Source: Kitasatospora papulosa | Lineage (GTDB): Bacteria; Actinomycetota; Actinomycetes; Streptomycetales; Streptomycetaceae | Direction: 5' to 3' | Assembly (NCBI RefSeq): GCF_000717245.1 | Contig: NZ_JNYQ01000011.1 | Location: 62,001-126,000 of the forward strand | DNA length: 64,000 bases | Shown here: one piece after another, positions 8,440 to 17,427 of the stretch | Layout of the letters: the number at the start of each line of letters is the position of its first letter | How positions within the stretch are numbered: the stretch's first letter is position 1 | Made by a program: the position numbers and the translations under genes | The notes under the pieces: model-generated | The model's input: the letters and a program-made list of their open reading frames with translations, nothing else | Databases searched by the model: none | Told to the model about the DNA's origin: nothing

Positions 8440-9099
8440 ATGGCACGACCGCAACGCATCGTTCTCGTCCGGCACGGTGAATCCGAGGGCAATGCAGACG
8501 ACACGGTCTACGAACGCGAGCCGGACCACGCCCTGAGGCTCACGGCGAAGGGCCTCGACCAGGCGCGGGCCACGGGTTTCCGCCTGCGTGAGACCTTCGG
8601 CGACGAGCGTGTGAGCGTCTACGTCTCGCCCTACCGGCGCACCCACGAGACCTTGAGGGCCTTCGATCTCGTACCGGGACACGTACGCGTCAGGGAGGAG
8701 CCCCGGCTGCGCGAGCAGGACTGGGGCAACTGGCAGGACCGTGACGACGTCAGGCTGCAGAAGGTCTACCGGGACGCCTACGGACACTTCTTCTACCGCT
8801 TCGCGCAGGGCGAGTCCGGGGCCGACGTGTACGACCGGGTGGACGCGTTCCTGGAGAGCCTCCACCGCAGCTTCGAGGCGCCGGACCATCCGCCGAACGT
8901 CCTGCTGGTCACGCACGGGCTCACCATGCGGCTCTTCTGCATGCGCTGGTTCCACTGGTCGGTGGCGGAGTTCGAGTCCCTGTCCAATCCTGGGAACGGT
9001 GAATCGCGGACACTGCTGCTCGGCGAGGACGGCCGTTACACGCTCGACCGGCCCTTCGCGCAGTGGCGCACCCCTGAGCCGTACGGCAGCACCGGATAG
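8440..9099 (+). CDS. Histidine phosphatase (phosphoglycerate-mutase-like)
   Basis: A 219-aa member of the histidine phosphatase superfamily. The catalytic RHGE motif is at residues 11-14, with His12 as phospho-acceptor. Further conserved parts are SPYRRTHET (about 63-71), an acidic REQDWGNW segment (about 90) and the second catalytic histidine in VTHGLTMRLF (about 165). The substrate cannot be read from sequence; the family includes sugar-phosphate, nucleotide and protein phosphatases. The downstream ADP-ribosylglycohydrolase gene starts 13 nt after the stop, which suggests co-transcription. Confidence 0.88.
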   Translation: MARPQRIVLVRHGESEGNADDTVYEREPDHALRLTAKGLDQARATGFRLRETFGDERVSVYVSPYRRTHETLRAFDLVPGHVRVREEPRLREQDWGNWQDRDDVRLQKVYRDAYGHFFYRFAQGESGADVYDRVDAFLESLHRSFEAPDHPPNVLLVTHGLTMRLFCMRWFHWSVAEFESLSNPGNGESRTLLLGEDGRYTLDRPFAQWRTPEPYGSTG

Positions 9100-9111
9100 A
9101 GTGGAAGAGCG

Positions 9112-10023
9112 ATGACCGCTGACTCCGCTTACGACCGCTTCGAACGCGCTCTGGCCAGCCTGCGTGGACTGTCCGTGGGAGATGCCCTCGGCTCCCAGTT
9201 CTTCGTCCCGGCCAACTACCCCCTGCTCAAGAACCGGGCTCTGCCGCCCGGCGACTGGCAGTGGACCGACGACACCGAGATGGCCTCCTCCGTACTCTCC
9301 GTGCTGGCCGCGCACGAGCGCGTCGACCAGGACGCGCTCGCCCACTCCTTCGCCCGCCACCACGACTTCGACCGGGGTTACGGGCCCGCGGTCAACCGGT
9401 TGCTCAGGCTGGTCAGGGAAGGCGGGGACTGGCGCGAGCTGGCGTCCGCGCTCTTCCAGGGCCAGGGTTCCTGGGGCAACGGTTCGGCGATGCGCATCGC
9501 CCCGCTGGGTGCCTGGTACGCCGACGATCCGGAGCAGGCCACCCATCAGGCCGAGGTCTCCTCGTACACCACCCATCAGCACCGCGAGGCCGTGGTGGGT
9601 GCCATGGCCGTCGCGGCGGCGGCCGCCCTTGTGGCCGCGCCCGGGCGGCCGCCTACGCCGGAGGGCCTGATCGACGGTGTGGTCGCCCTGATCCCGCGCA
9701 GCGCGGTCGGCGCCGGGCTGCGACGGGCGCGCGACATGCTCGACTACCGGGACGCGGGGACGGTCGCGGCGGTGCTCGGCAACGGGCGTCGTACGAGTGC
9801 GCACGACACGGTGCCGTTCGCCCTCTGGTCCGCGGCACGGAGCCTCGGCGACTTCGAACAGGCCTTCTGGGTGACTGCTCAGGCTGGTGGCGACGTGGAC
9901 ACCACCTGCGCCATCGTCGGCGGCATCGTCGCCGCGGAACCGGTCGGTGCGCCTCCGGCCGAGTGGCTGGCCCGGACGGAAGAACTCCCCGATTGGCTCC
10001 CGTCGGCTCCTGCGCGCCGCTGA
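9112..10023 (+). CDS. ADP-ribosylglycohydrolase family protein
   Basis: Family of DraG/ARH-type hydrolases that remove ADP-ribose from proteins or small molecules using a dinuclear Mg/Mn site. Metal-binding signatures visible in the 303-aa protein are GDALGSQF (about 23), WTDDTEMA (about 50) and GGDVDTTCAIVGG (about 260). The length is normal for the family. The ATG at 9112 has a weak GGAAGAG site and follows the phosphatase gene by only 12 nt. No ADP-ribosyltransferase partner is visible nearby, so the physiological substrate is open. Confidence 0.88.
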   Translation: MTADSAYDRFERALASLRGLSVGDALGSQFFVPANYPLLKNRALPPGDWQWTDDTEMASSVLSVLAAHERVDQDALAHSFARHHDFDRGYGPAVNRLLRLVREGGDWRELASALFQGQGSWGNGSAMRIAPLGAWYADDPEQATHQAEVSSYTTHQHREAVVGAMAVAAAAALVAAPGRPPTPEGLIDGVVALIPRSAVGAGLRRARDMLDYRDAGTVAAVLGNGRRTSAHDTVPFALWSAARSLGDFEQAFWVTAQAGGDVDTTCAIVGGIVAAEPVGAPPAEWLARTEELPDWLPSAPARR

Positions 10024-10338
10024 GTTCCAGGTCTCCGGCGGACTGTCGGCCGCCGCCTCGGGTGGAGCGTCGATCGCCGCCTCGGGTGCACTGCTGACCG
10101 TCCGGCGGAGGGGCTGCGCTCCGGGGGCGGTCGCCCGGGAGGCCGGCATCTCGTCCTGGCACTTCTACTGTCACGGTCCTGCCACAGGGGCGGACCTGGT
10201 CGGCCGAAGAACCCGAACGGGACTTACTCTTTCGCCCACGCCGCCCTCATCGATCTTGGTGGGTGCGCGCCTAGAGACGCCGGGGCCGACGCGCCGCGAT
10301 GGAGCCGTGCGAGCGGACCTCGGTGGGGGAGGGGTCCC
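10024..10338 (+). other. Intergenic region with a TetR-HTH-like fragment
   Basis: No complete gene is supported. One forward frame (about 10060-10190) keeps high GC3 and reads like the end of a TetR DNA-binding domain (RRRGCAPGAVAREAGIS followed by SWHFY) but lacks start, length and continuity. The right end holds the leader of the next gene, with a purine-rich site GGTGGGGGAGGGG before 10339. Confidence 0.3.
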
Positions 10339-12180
10339 ATGTCCGAACAGTCGTCCGATGCGTCCAGCCGACCCGATGTGCCGCCGGAGTCCGGTGGAGG
10401 GGCGGGGGCCGAGGGCTCTGCGGAGCCCGGTGGCGCGGGACAGCCCGCGTCCGTCACCACGCACACGCCCGGGCCCGAGCCCGTGTCCGTGTCCGAGCCC
10501 GTGTCCGCGTCCGTTTCCGAGGGGCCTGGCCGGGCGAGGGCAGCCGCGGCGCCGGCCTCCGGTCCGTCGGTTCCACCGCAGAACGTCGGCCCGGACGTGC
10601 CGAAGGTGCCTGCCTACCTCCGGCCCGCACAGCCGGCGGACGCCTGGCAGCGCCGCGGGCAGCAGCCACCCGGTGTGATGACCAGGCTGCGGGCAGCCTC
10701 CCCGCCCGCGATCGGACCGGGCACCCTCTGGTCGGTCCTCGCCACCGCCTTTCTGAGTGCGTTGCTGCTCGGGGACGGCCTGGGTCTCAACCTGCTGATC
10801 GTTGCCGTGCCCGCAGCCCTGGGAGCCTTCTTCGCGGCCCGCTCGGCAGGACGCCGACTGCGGCCCTGGACCGCGGTCTGGGCGCTGGGCGGGCTGATGC
10901 TCCTGGCGGTCCCCGCCCTTCGCGATGCGGGGTGGCCGGTGTTCCTCGCCATGGTGTCGGCCCTCGCTCTGGGTTCGCTGGCCCTGCACGGAAGCCGCAG
11001 CTGGCCGGGCGTGCTGCTCGGGTCGGTGGGCCTGCTTCCCTCCGTGGCGGGCGGGGTGCGCTGGGGGTGGCGCGGAGTGCGCGCCCGGGCGGACGACTCC
11101 CGCGGCCGGGTACGCACCGTGGCGCGCACCACGGCCGTGGCCGTCGTCCTGCTCATCGTGTTCGGCACACTCTTCGCGTCCGCGGATGCCGCCTTCGCCG
11201 ATCTGCTGGGCAGCCTCACCCCCGACATGTCGATCGGGGACAGCCCCTGGCGCGTGTTCCTCTTCGTCCTCGGTCTCCTGGGAGCGCTCGCCGCCGCCTA
11301 CAGTGCCGCGGCACCGGTGCGCTGGGACGGCATCACCGTCCGACCGGGCAAGGCAAGGAACCGGGCGGAATGGGCACTGCCGCTGATCGTGCTCAACCTG
11401 CTCTTCGCCGTCTTCATCGGACTCCAGCTCGTCGTTCTCCTCGGCGGATACGACAAGGTGCTGGAAGAGACTGGTCTCAAGCCCGCCGAGTACGCACGGC
11501 AGGGCTTCTGGCAGCTGCTGTGGGCCACTGTGCTGACCCTGCTCGTCATCGCGCTGGCCCTGCGCTGGGCTCCGCGGGGCAAGGCGGGTGACCGTACGCT
11601 GGTCCGGGGCGTTCTGGGTGTCCTGTGCGTGCTCACGCTCGTCGTCGTGGCGTCCGCGCTGCGGCGCATGGACCTGTACGTGGACGCTTTCGGCCTGACT
11701 CGGCTCCGGATCTCCGTTGCCGCCGTCGAGCTCTGGCTCGGCGTGGTGCTGGTGCTCATCCTCGCGGCCGGGGTGTTCGGCGCCAGGCTGCTGCCGCGCG
11801 CGGTCATGGTGAGCGCGGCCGTCGGTGTGCTCGCCTTCGGGCTGATCTCGCCCGACGGACTGATCGCCGAACAGAACGTCCAGCGGCACGGCAACGGCGG
11901 GACGATCGACATCGAGTACCTCGAGGGACTCTCCGCAGATGCCGTGCCGGCTCTGAACGAGCTGCCGGAACCTCTGAGGTCCTGCGCGCTGGAGAACGTC
12001 CAGCGTGACCTCGGCCTCCGGGACGCTCCGTGGTATGCCACGAGCTGGGGCGAAGCCAGGGCCCGGGACATCCTCGAGGAGCATCCCGCGGCGCACCAGG
12101 GGACCCGCTGCTACGACCTCGGCCGGGACGCCGACGAGCGGGACGGTTTCGAGGAGGACGATTCCTACGATCCGTACTGA
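10339..12180 (+). CDS. DUF4173 multi-spanning membrane protein
   Basis: A 613-aa protein. Residues 1-110 are low-complexity Pro/Ser/Val/Glu-rich (including PVSVSEPVSASVSEG), probably disordered and cytosolic. From about 125 to 520 there are roughly 10-12 hydrophobic segments, and the C-terminus is a soluble Asp/Arg-rich tail. The order and the segment LRRMDLYVDAFGLTRLR match the DUF4173/DUF4153 family of actinobacterial membrane proteins of unknown function. The ATG at 10339 is preceded by a G-rich ribosome site. It appears monocistronic. Confidence 0.85.
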   Translation: MSEQSSDASSRPDVPPESGGGAGAEGSAEPGGAGQPASVTTHTPGPEPVSVSEPVSASVSEGPGRARAAAAPASGPSVPPQNVGPDVPKVPAYLRPAQPADAWQRRGQQPPGVMTRLRAASPPAIGPGTLWSVLATAFLSALLLGDGLGLNLLIVAVPAALGAFFAARSAGRRLRPWTAVWALGGLMLLAVPALRDAGWPVFLAMVSALALGSLALHGSRSWPGVLLGSVGLLPSVAGGVRWGWRGVRARADDSRGRVRTVARTTAVAVVLLIVFGTLFASADAAFADLLGSLTPDMSIGDSPWRVFLFVLGLLGALAAAYSAAAPVRWDGITVRPGKARNRAEWALPLIVLNLLFAVFIGLQLVVLLGGYDKVLEETGLKPAEYARQGFWQLLWATVLTLLVIALALRWAPRGKAGDRTLVRGVLGVLCVLTLVVVASALRRMDLYVDAFGLTRLRISVAAVELWLGVVLVLILAAGVFGARLLPRAVMVSAAVGVLAFGLISPDGLIAEQNVQRHGNGGTIDIEYLEGLSADAVPALNELPEPLRSCALENVQRDLGLRDAPWYATSWGEARARDILEEHPAAHQGTRCYDLGRDADERDGFEEDDSYDPY

Positions 12181-12185
12181 GGGGC

Positions 12186-12280
12186 GGACCGGGACCTGGA
12201 CCGGTTCCGGGCCCGGGCCTGGGGCCTGCCCCGGACTTGGCCCTGGCCTTGGTCCGGGGCCTGACCTTGGCCCGGGTAGG
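12186..12280 (+). repeat. Imperfect CCGGGCCTTGG-type low-complexity repeat
   Basis: Directly after the DUF4173 gene the DNA repeats short words such as GACCTGGACC, GGGCCTGGGGCCTG, CCTGGCCTTGG and GGGCCTGACCTTGG. It can form several alternative hairpins and may double as the transcription end of the gene. Confidence 0.5.
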
Positions 12281-12874
12281 CGGCACGGCTCCCGGCGCCC
12301 GCCCCCGATCAGGTAGCCGCTCGCCTGTCGAACAACTCCCGGCGAGGCAGATGTTCGAGGAATCGTCATGGGATGGTCCGATGCATTCGACGCACCTGCC
12401 GCCACCGGTGCCCGGTGGGGAGCGGCCTGCGCTGGGCCAGCCCGGGTGGGTCGGCCGATGGACGGAATCACTCGGCAAGCCGACGTTCGCTTCCGCTATT
12501 CGGTGATCGGATGGTGTCGCAAGGGCGTGTTCGGGTGGTGGTGCGCCGCTCCGGCCGAGTCGTCCAGCGCGGCCCACGAAGTGCATTTCATCTCCGATCA
12601 GGCGCTGGAGGCGGACCTCCGATGTGCGGTCTCCGATGTCTGCAGACGATCGCGCGCATATGTGCAAAAGTGAAAGTGCGGGCCATGGTGCGGGAGGTGC
12701 GATCGGCCGGCAGCGCAGTCGTTCCGTTGTTGCGGCGGAGTGGTGCCGGTGAGCGGTGCGTCGTCGACGGCCGCGGGTTCGCGGCGTTCCGGGCGAGGCC
12801 GGAGGCGTGCCGAACTGTTGGACGGTGCCCCGGGGTGTTCTTGCCGTGGCCATCGGCGTAACCTGGCAGGCGCC
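12281..12874. other. Long gene-free spacer before rnhB
   Basis: About 600 bp with lower and uneven codon bias in all frames. Short frames at 12350-12506 and 12368-12673 start near weak purine-rich sites but show no family features or steady GC3, so I do not call them. A TAACCT hexamer (12859-12864) lies 10 nt before the rnhB ATG and could be its -10. Confidence 0.4.
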
Positions 12875-13585
12875 ATGCCGTACGAACCACCCACGCACAC
12901 CGTCGAGCGCTCACTGCGCGCCACATCCGGTGCCAGGACCGTCGCCGGTGTCGACGAGGTCGGACGCGGAGCGTGGGCCGGCCCCGTCACCGTGTGCGCG
13001 GCCGTCACCGGTCTCCGCAGGCCCCCCGAGGGCCTCACCGACTCCAAGCTGCTCACTCCCAAGCGCCGGGCGGAACTCGCCCCGACCCTCGAGAAGTGGG
13101 TCACGGCCTACGGGTTGGGACACGCGTCGCCACAGGAGATCGACGACGTGGGTATGACCGCGGCGCTCCGTCTCGCGGCCACAAGGGCGCTGGACATGCT
13201 GCCCGTTCGGCCTGACGCCGTGATCCTCGACGGTAAGCACGACTACCTGGGCCCGCCCTGGAACGTCCGTACGGTGATCAAGGGGGACCAGTCCTGCATC
13301 GCCGTCGCTGCGGCCTCGGTGATCGCCAAGGTCCACCGGGACACGATGATGGCCGAACTGGGCGCGGAATCAGGGCAGTACGCAGACTTCGCCTTCGGCG
13401 CGAACGCCGGTTATCCGTCACCGGTGCACCGGGCAGTGCTGGAGGAGCGGGGGCCTACGCCTCACCATCGCCTCAGTTGGGCCTATCTCGACGCGTTGCC
13501 CAGGTGGCAGCACCTGAAGAAGGTCCGGTTCTCCGCCGAGGCGGCGGCACTGGAAAGCGGGGGCCAGCTCGGCTTCGATTTCTGA
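12875..13585 (+). CDS. rnhB: Ribonuclease HII
   Basis: Cleaves the RNA strand of RNA-DNA hybrids and initiates ribonucleotide excision repair. The 236-aa protein has the family's DEVGRG motif (Asp27, Glu28) and further acidic metal ligands in VILDG (Asp119) and HRDTM. The C-terminal HRLSWAYL segment and the final QLGFDF fit the actinobacterial family. The ATG at 12875 gives the expected N-terminus; an in-frame start at 12740 would add a 45-residue Arg/Ser-rich stretch. No ribosome site is evident, so a short-leader or leaderless mRNA is possible. Confidence 0.95.
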   Translation: MPYEPPTHTVERSLRATSGARTVAGVDEVGRGAWAGPVTVCAAVTGLRRPPEGLTDSKLLTPKRRAELAPTLEKWVTAYGLGHASPQEIDDVGMTAALRLAATRALDMLPVRPDAVILDGKHDYLGPPWNVRTVIKGDQSCIAVAAASVIAKVHRDTMMAELGAESGQYADFAFGANAGYPSPVHRAVLEERGPTPHHRLSWAYLDALPRWQHLKKVRFSAEAAALESGGQLGFDF

Positions 13586-13645
13586 TCGCGCAGGCGCACC
13601 CGTCCGCCGACGTCTTCGCGTCGGCAGTGATAAAGACAACCATTC

Positions 13646-14296
13646 ATGCCTCTCATCCCCGAGGAGCCTCAGATTCCCGAGAGCGCCCAGGGTCCCCGCG
13701 TCACTCCGGCCGCCGGCCGTACCGCGCCGACCCCCCGTCCCGTACCCGGCCCGCGTTCCGCGGCCACACCGCGTCCCGGAAGCCCGGGCCGTGGACCCGT
13801 GCGGCCCGCGCCCCCGGCGCAGCGCCCGCACCCCACCCCGGTATCTCCCGCAGCCCCGGCCTCGGCAGCTGCTCCTGCCGTGCGCAAGCCGGGGGCGGAG
13901 ACTTCCGCAGCACAGTTCCAGCTGATCCCGGCGACCGCCGGCGGGGCGGTCGAAGCTGCCGACGAGGCCGTCGACCTCCTGCTCGACTCCGGTCAGGCAC
14001 CCGGCGGCATCGTGGTGCTCACCACCGGTGAACAGCATCCCTGGGCCGCTCACGAACTCTCCTTCGGAGAGGCCGCGTACTGGGCGCAGCACGAGGCGGG
14101 TGACGACGTCTTCTTCGCCGACATGGCGAATGCCGACCGCTGTGCCTCCCGTTCCGTCGTCGTCGTCGCCGTGAACGGCGACCTCGACGAAACGGCTGCC
14201 CGTGCGCTGTCCGGCCTGCGGGAACGATCCTGTGGACTGCTGATCGTGTGCGGAGACCCGCAGAAGATCAACTCCGCACTGGGTGCGGCGGTCTGA
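13646..14296 (+). CDS. Conserved hypothetical protein with Pro-rich N-terminus
   Basis: A 216-aa protein that I do not recognise by function. Residues 1-90 are Pro/Ala/Arg-rich and probably disordered. Residues 90-216 form a compact alpha/beta-looking domain with the strands GGIVVLTTG, RSVVVVAVNG and CGLLIVCGD and a conserved-looking segment HPWAAHELSFGEAAYW. The last part (GLLIVCGDPQKIN) resembles ends of P-loop helicase C-terminal domains, but no Walker motif is present. It begins 60 nt after rnhB and ends in a 19-bp terminator shared with the convergent gene. Confidence 0.7.
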   Translation: MPLIPEEPQIPESAQGPRVTPAAGRTAPTPRPVPGPRSAATPRPGSPGRGPVRPAPPAQRPHPTPVSPAAPASAAAPAVRKPGAETSAAQFQLIPATAGGAVEAADEAVDLLLDSGQAPGGIVVLTTGEQHPWAAHELSFGEAAYWAQHEAGDDVFFADMANADRCASRSVVVVAVNGDLDETAARALSGLRERSCGLLIVCGDPQKINSALGAAV

Positions 14297-14307
14297 ACCG
14301 TTGGTCC

Positions 14308-14357
14308 GTGGGCCCCGGACGTCGTCTGTGACGACGTCCGGGGCCCACGTCCTTTTT
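14308..14357. terminator. Strong bidirectional hairpin terminator
   Basis: A perfect 19-bp stem (14308-14326 with 14330-14348, loop TGT) is followed by TTTTT at 14353-14357. It separates two convergent genes. Confidence 0.85.
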
Positions 14358-14989
14358 CACCGGGCGGCGCTCCGCCGCAGTGCCTGGGCGGCCCCGCCGC
14401 CGGTGCGCAGCGGAACGGGATCGTGGTCGGTGGAGGTGTCCGCCAGGGGCGACGGCCTGGACAGCAGCGTCGGCCTGCGACCGCCCCGGCCCTCGCCGAG
14501 CACCTGCCAGCCTCCGCGCGTCAGGGTGATGTAGGCACCGCAGCGAAGGCCGTGCAGCGTGCAGGCGTCCCTGAGCCCCCACATCCATGCGCCGTCCTCC
14601 TCCGTCCAGCGTTCGTCGCCTTCGCGGCAGTAGAGCAGGACCGCGGTGCGCACCGGGGTGCGGCGGCGCAGGTCGTGCGGGATGACCCGGCGCAGATGCG
14701 CCAGCAGGGCGTTGCGGAACTCCCAGCCGTCCGCGGGCGCCGTGGAGCGCTTGACGAACGAGGCGCTGGCCGTGAGGCGTTCCTCATGGTCGAGTACGGC
14801 GACGACCGCGGTGGCCGGGGTCGGCCGGTGCCGCGCGTGGAGGCCGCTGACGACCTCACGCGGACTGCGCAGCAGAGGTATGCCTGCCGCTGCCCATTCG
14901 GCCGGTTCGAGCATCCTGGCGACGTGGTTGACGGAGCCGGCGGACGCCGACAGTGAGGTGGCTGCGGACGGAGCGAATCCGAAGGTCAC
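14357..14989 (-). CDS. Conserved hypothetical protein
   Basis: A 210-aa soluble protein with good codon bias and no family I can name. Visible are a mid segment RTAVLLYCREGDERW and a following CTLHGLRCGAYITLTRGGWQVLGEG that look like a folded alpha/beta core, and a basic C-terminus. The GTG at 14989 follows AAGGGAGG closely (3-nt spacing); a start at the downstream ATG (MLEPAEW) is also possible. It is read away from recQ's 3' end with a 217-bp gap, and may be transcribed independently. Confidence 0.65.
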   Translation of the reverse strand: MTFGFAPSAATSLSASAGSVNHVARMLEPAEWAAAGIPLLRSPREVVSGLHARHRPTPATAVVAVLDHEERLTASASFVKRSTAPADGWEFRNALLAHLRRVIPHDLRRRTPVRTAVLLYCREGDERWTEEDGAWMWGLRDACTLHGLRCGAYITLTRGGWQVLGEGRGGRRPTLLSRPSPLADTSTDHDPVPLRTGGGAAQALRRSAAR

Positions 14990-15206
14990 GGTCCTCCCTT
15001 CGCTACGCGCCCACGGTGCGGGCAGGGTCGAATGAGGGCGCGCCGCGGCACAGCCCTTCCGGGCCCGCGAAAAGACCGTGCGGGGAGCGCGTCCAATTCT
15101 TCCTGTCGTATGGGCAGGCGGCAACGAGCAATTGGCTCGGCTGACGGGTATCTGACGGAATGACACGGATATCCCTGCCCGTTTCGGTGACGAACAACGC
15201 CAGGTG

Positions 15207-17378
15207 TCAGCCTTGAACCGCGAGGACCAGCGGAAACACCCCCTCCGCTCCCGCACGTCGGAGCAGTCGTGCCGCCACGGCCAGCGTCCATCCGGTGTCG
15301 GAGAGATCGTCCACGAGCAGGACGGGCCCTCCTGCGGCTGCGAGAACCTCCGCCAGCGCGGGCTCCACGACGAGTGTCTCGTGCAGTGTCTTGACCCGCT
15401 GCGCGCTGTTGGTCTGCGAGATCCGCAGATCCTCGGACCCCGGAGCGTAGGTGACCGTACCGAGCAGAGGCATCCGTCCGACCTCGGCGATGCGGCTGCC
15501 GAGCGAGTGGACCAACTGCGGTCTCCGTCGCGAGGCGAGCGTGACGACACCGACCGGCCGGGGTGCCGCGTCCGGAGCCCCCGATGCCCAGCCGCCTGGC
15601 CCCTTCGCCCAGTCCGCGATCACCGTGACCACCGCGCTCGACACGTCGTCGGGGACCGGAGCATCCGGTGCCTGTGCCGTCAGCAGCGGACGGAGCCGGT
15701 TGCCCCAGCCGATGTCCGAGAGCCTGCCCAGGGCCCGGCCCGAATGGGCCAGCTCGCCCGCCGGGATCCGGCCCTTGAGATCGACACCCACCGCGGAGAG
15801 CCCCGTGGGCCACATCTTGCGTGGTTCCACCTCCACCCCTGGCCGGCCCAGCTCACCGCGAGCCCCGTCGAGAGCGGCCGTGGAGACCTTGTCGTCGAAG
15901 CGCGCACCGGCGCAGTTGTCACAGCGTCCGCAGGCGGTGGCCTCGTCGTCGTCCAGCTGGCGCCGGAGGAACTCCATGCGGCAACCGGTCGTCGACGCGT
16001 AGTCGCGCATGGACTGCTGCTCGGCGGCCCGCTGCCGTGCGACCCAGGCGTAACGCTCCGAGTCGTAGACCCAGGGTTCGCCCGTGGAGATCCAGCCGCC
16101 CTTGACCCGTTTCACCGCACCGTCGACGTCGAGCACCTTGAGCATCGTCTCCAGGCGGGTGCGCCGCAGATCGACCATCGGTTCCATGGCGGGGAGCGAC
16201 AGGGGACGGCCGGCCTGGGCGAGCACATCGAGAGTCCGGCGGACCTGCTCCTCCGGAGGGAACGCGACCGAGGCGAAGTACTGCCAGATGGCTTCGTCCT
16301 CCTTGCCCGGGAGCAGCAGGACCTCGGCATGCTCGACGCCGCGCCCCGCGCGTCCGACCTGCTGGTAGTAGGCGATGGGCGAGGACGGCGACCCCACGTG
16401 CACGACGAACCCGAGGTCGGGCTTGTCGAAACCCATGCCGAGCGCGGACGTGGCCACGAGGGCCTTCACCCGGTTGGCCAGGAGATCGTCCTCGGCCTGC
16501 TGCCGGTCCGCGTTCTCCGTCCTGCCGGTGTACGAGGTGACCGGGTGCCCGCACTGGCGGAGGTAGGCGGTGATCTCCTCGGCGGCTGCGACGGTGAGCG
16601 TGTAGATGATGCCGGAGCCCGGCAGCTCCCCGAGGTGGTCACCCAGCCAGGCAAGCCGGTGCGCCGCGTCGGCCAGTTGCAGGACGCCGAGGCTGAGGCT
16701 CTCCCGGTCCAGCGGCCCCCGCAGCACCAGGGCGTCCGTGCCGGCTCCCGTGCCGAGCTGCTCCGCGACGTCCGCGGTCACACGGGCGTTGGCGGTGGCC
16801 GTCGTGGCGAGCACGGGGACGCCCGCCGGGAGATCGGCGAGCATGGTCCGAAGCCGCCGGTAGTCCGGGCGGAAGTCATGACCCCAGTCGGAGATGCAGT
16901 GCGCCTCGTCGACCACCAGCAGACCCGTGGCAGCGGCCAGGCGAGGCAGCACCTGGTCGCGGAAGTCGGGATTGTTGAGGCGCTCCGGGCTGACCAGCAG
17001 GACGTCCACCTCGCCGGCCGCCACCTCTGCCTGGACCGTGTCCCATTCCTCCGTGTTGGAGGAATTGATCGTGCGGGCGCTGATGCCGGCCCTCGCAGCC
17101 GCCGCCACCTGGTTACGCATCAGGGCGAGCAGGGGGGAGACGATCACTGTCGGTCCGCTTCCCTGAGCGCGCAGCAGTGACGTGGCGACGAAGTACACCG
17201 CGGACTTGCCCCATCCCGTCCGCTGGACGACCAGGGCTCTGCGCCTGTCGGCGACGAGGGCCTCGATGGCCCGCCACTGGTCCTCGCGCAGCCGGGCCGT
17301 GCCGGTGGTGTCCCCGACCAGTCGGGCGAGTACGGAATCGGCCGAGGCCCTGAGTTCTGCGCGGTCTGCGTTGGTCAT
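15207..17378 (-). CDS. recQ: RecQ-family DNA helicase with C-terminal phosphoribosyltransferase domain
   Basis: A 723-aa 3'-5' DNA helicase of the RecQ type. Visible are Walker A (TGWGKS, Trp replacing the usual Gly), DEAHCISDWGHDFRPDYRRL, TATA-type motif III, QQVGRAGRG (motif VI) and the RecQ zinc site ending in CGRCDNC. Beyond the helicase core (after about 560) lies a region ending in VLLVDDLSDTGWT (about 686-698), which closely matches the PRPP-binding signature of phosphoribosyltransferases. The ATG at 17378 gives a normal N-terminus; the upstream frame is not conserved-looking. It is divergent from the DUF4192 gene across a DnaA-box pair. Confidence 0.92.
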   Translation of the reverse strand: MTNADRAELRASADSVLARLVGDTTGTARLREDQWRAIEALVADRRRALVVQRTGWGKSAVYFVATSLLRAQGSGPTVIVSPLLALMRNQVAAAARAGISARTINSSNTEEWDTVQAEVAAGEVDVLLVSPERLNNPDFRDQVLPRLAAATGLLVVDEAHCISDWGHDFRPDYRRLRTMLADLPAGVPVLATTATANARVTADVAEQLGTGAGTDALVLRGPLDRESLSLGVLQLADAAHRLAWLGDHLGELPGSGIIYTLTVAAAEEITAYLRQCGHPVTSYTGRTENADRQQAEDDLLANRVKALVATSALGMGFDKPDLGFVVHVGSPSSPIAYYQQVGRAGRGVEHAEVLLLPGKEDEAIWQYFASVAFPPEEQVRRTLDVLAQAGRPLSLPAMEPMVDLRRTRLETMLKVLDVDGAVKRVKGGWISTGEPWVYDSERYAWVARQRAAEQQSMRDYASTTGCRMEFLRRQLDDDEATACGRCDNCAGARFDDKVSTAALDGARGELGRPGVEVEPRKMWPTGLSAVGVDLKGRIPAGELAHSGRALGRLSDIGWGNRLRPLLTAQAPDAPVPDDVSSAVVTVIADWAKGPGGWASGAPDAAPRPVGVVTLASRRRPQLVHSLGSRIAEVGRMPLLGTVTYAPGSEDLRISQTNSAQRVKTLHETLVVEPALAEVLAAAGGPVLLVDDLSDTGWTLAVAARLLRRAGAEGVFPLVLAVQG

Positions 17379-17427
17379 GTCCCCATGCAACCCGATGCCT
17401 ACGACAAACCGCGAACGGTGGCCGACT

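Noticed and set aside
10171..12471. Very long minus-strand frame opposite the DUF4173 gene
   Set aside because: It is the antisense shadow of a GC-biased gene, with Arg/Gly/Pro/His-rich nonsense composition and no ribosome site.
12350..12673. Two short forward frames (about 50 and 101 codons) before rnhB
   Set aside because: GC3 is uneven, overlapping frames compete, and neither shows a recognisable domain or a convincing ribosome site.
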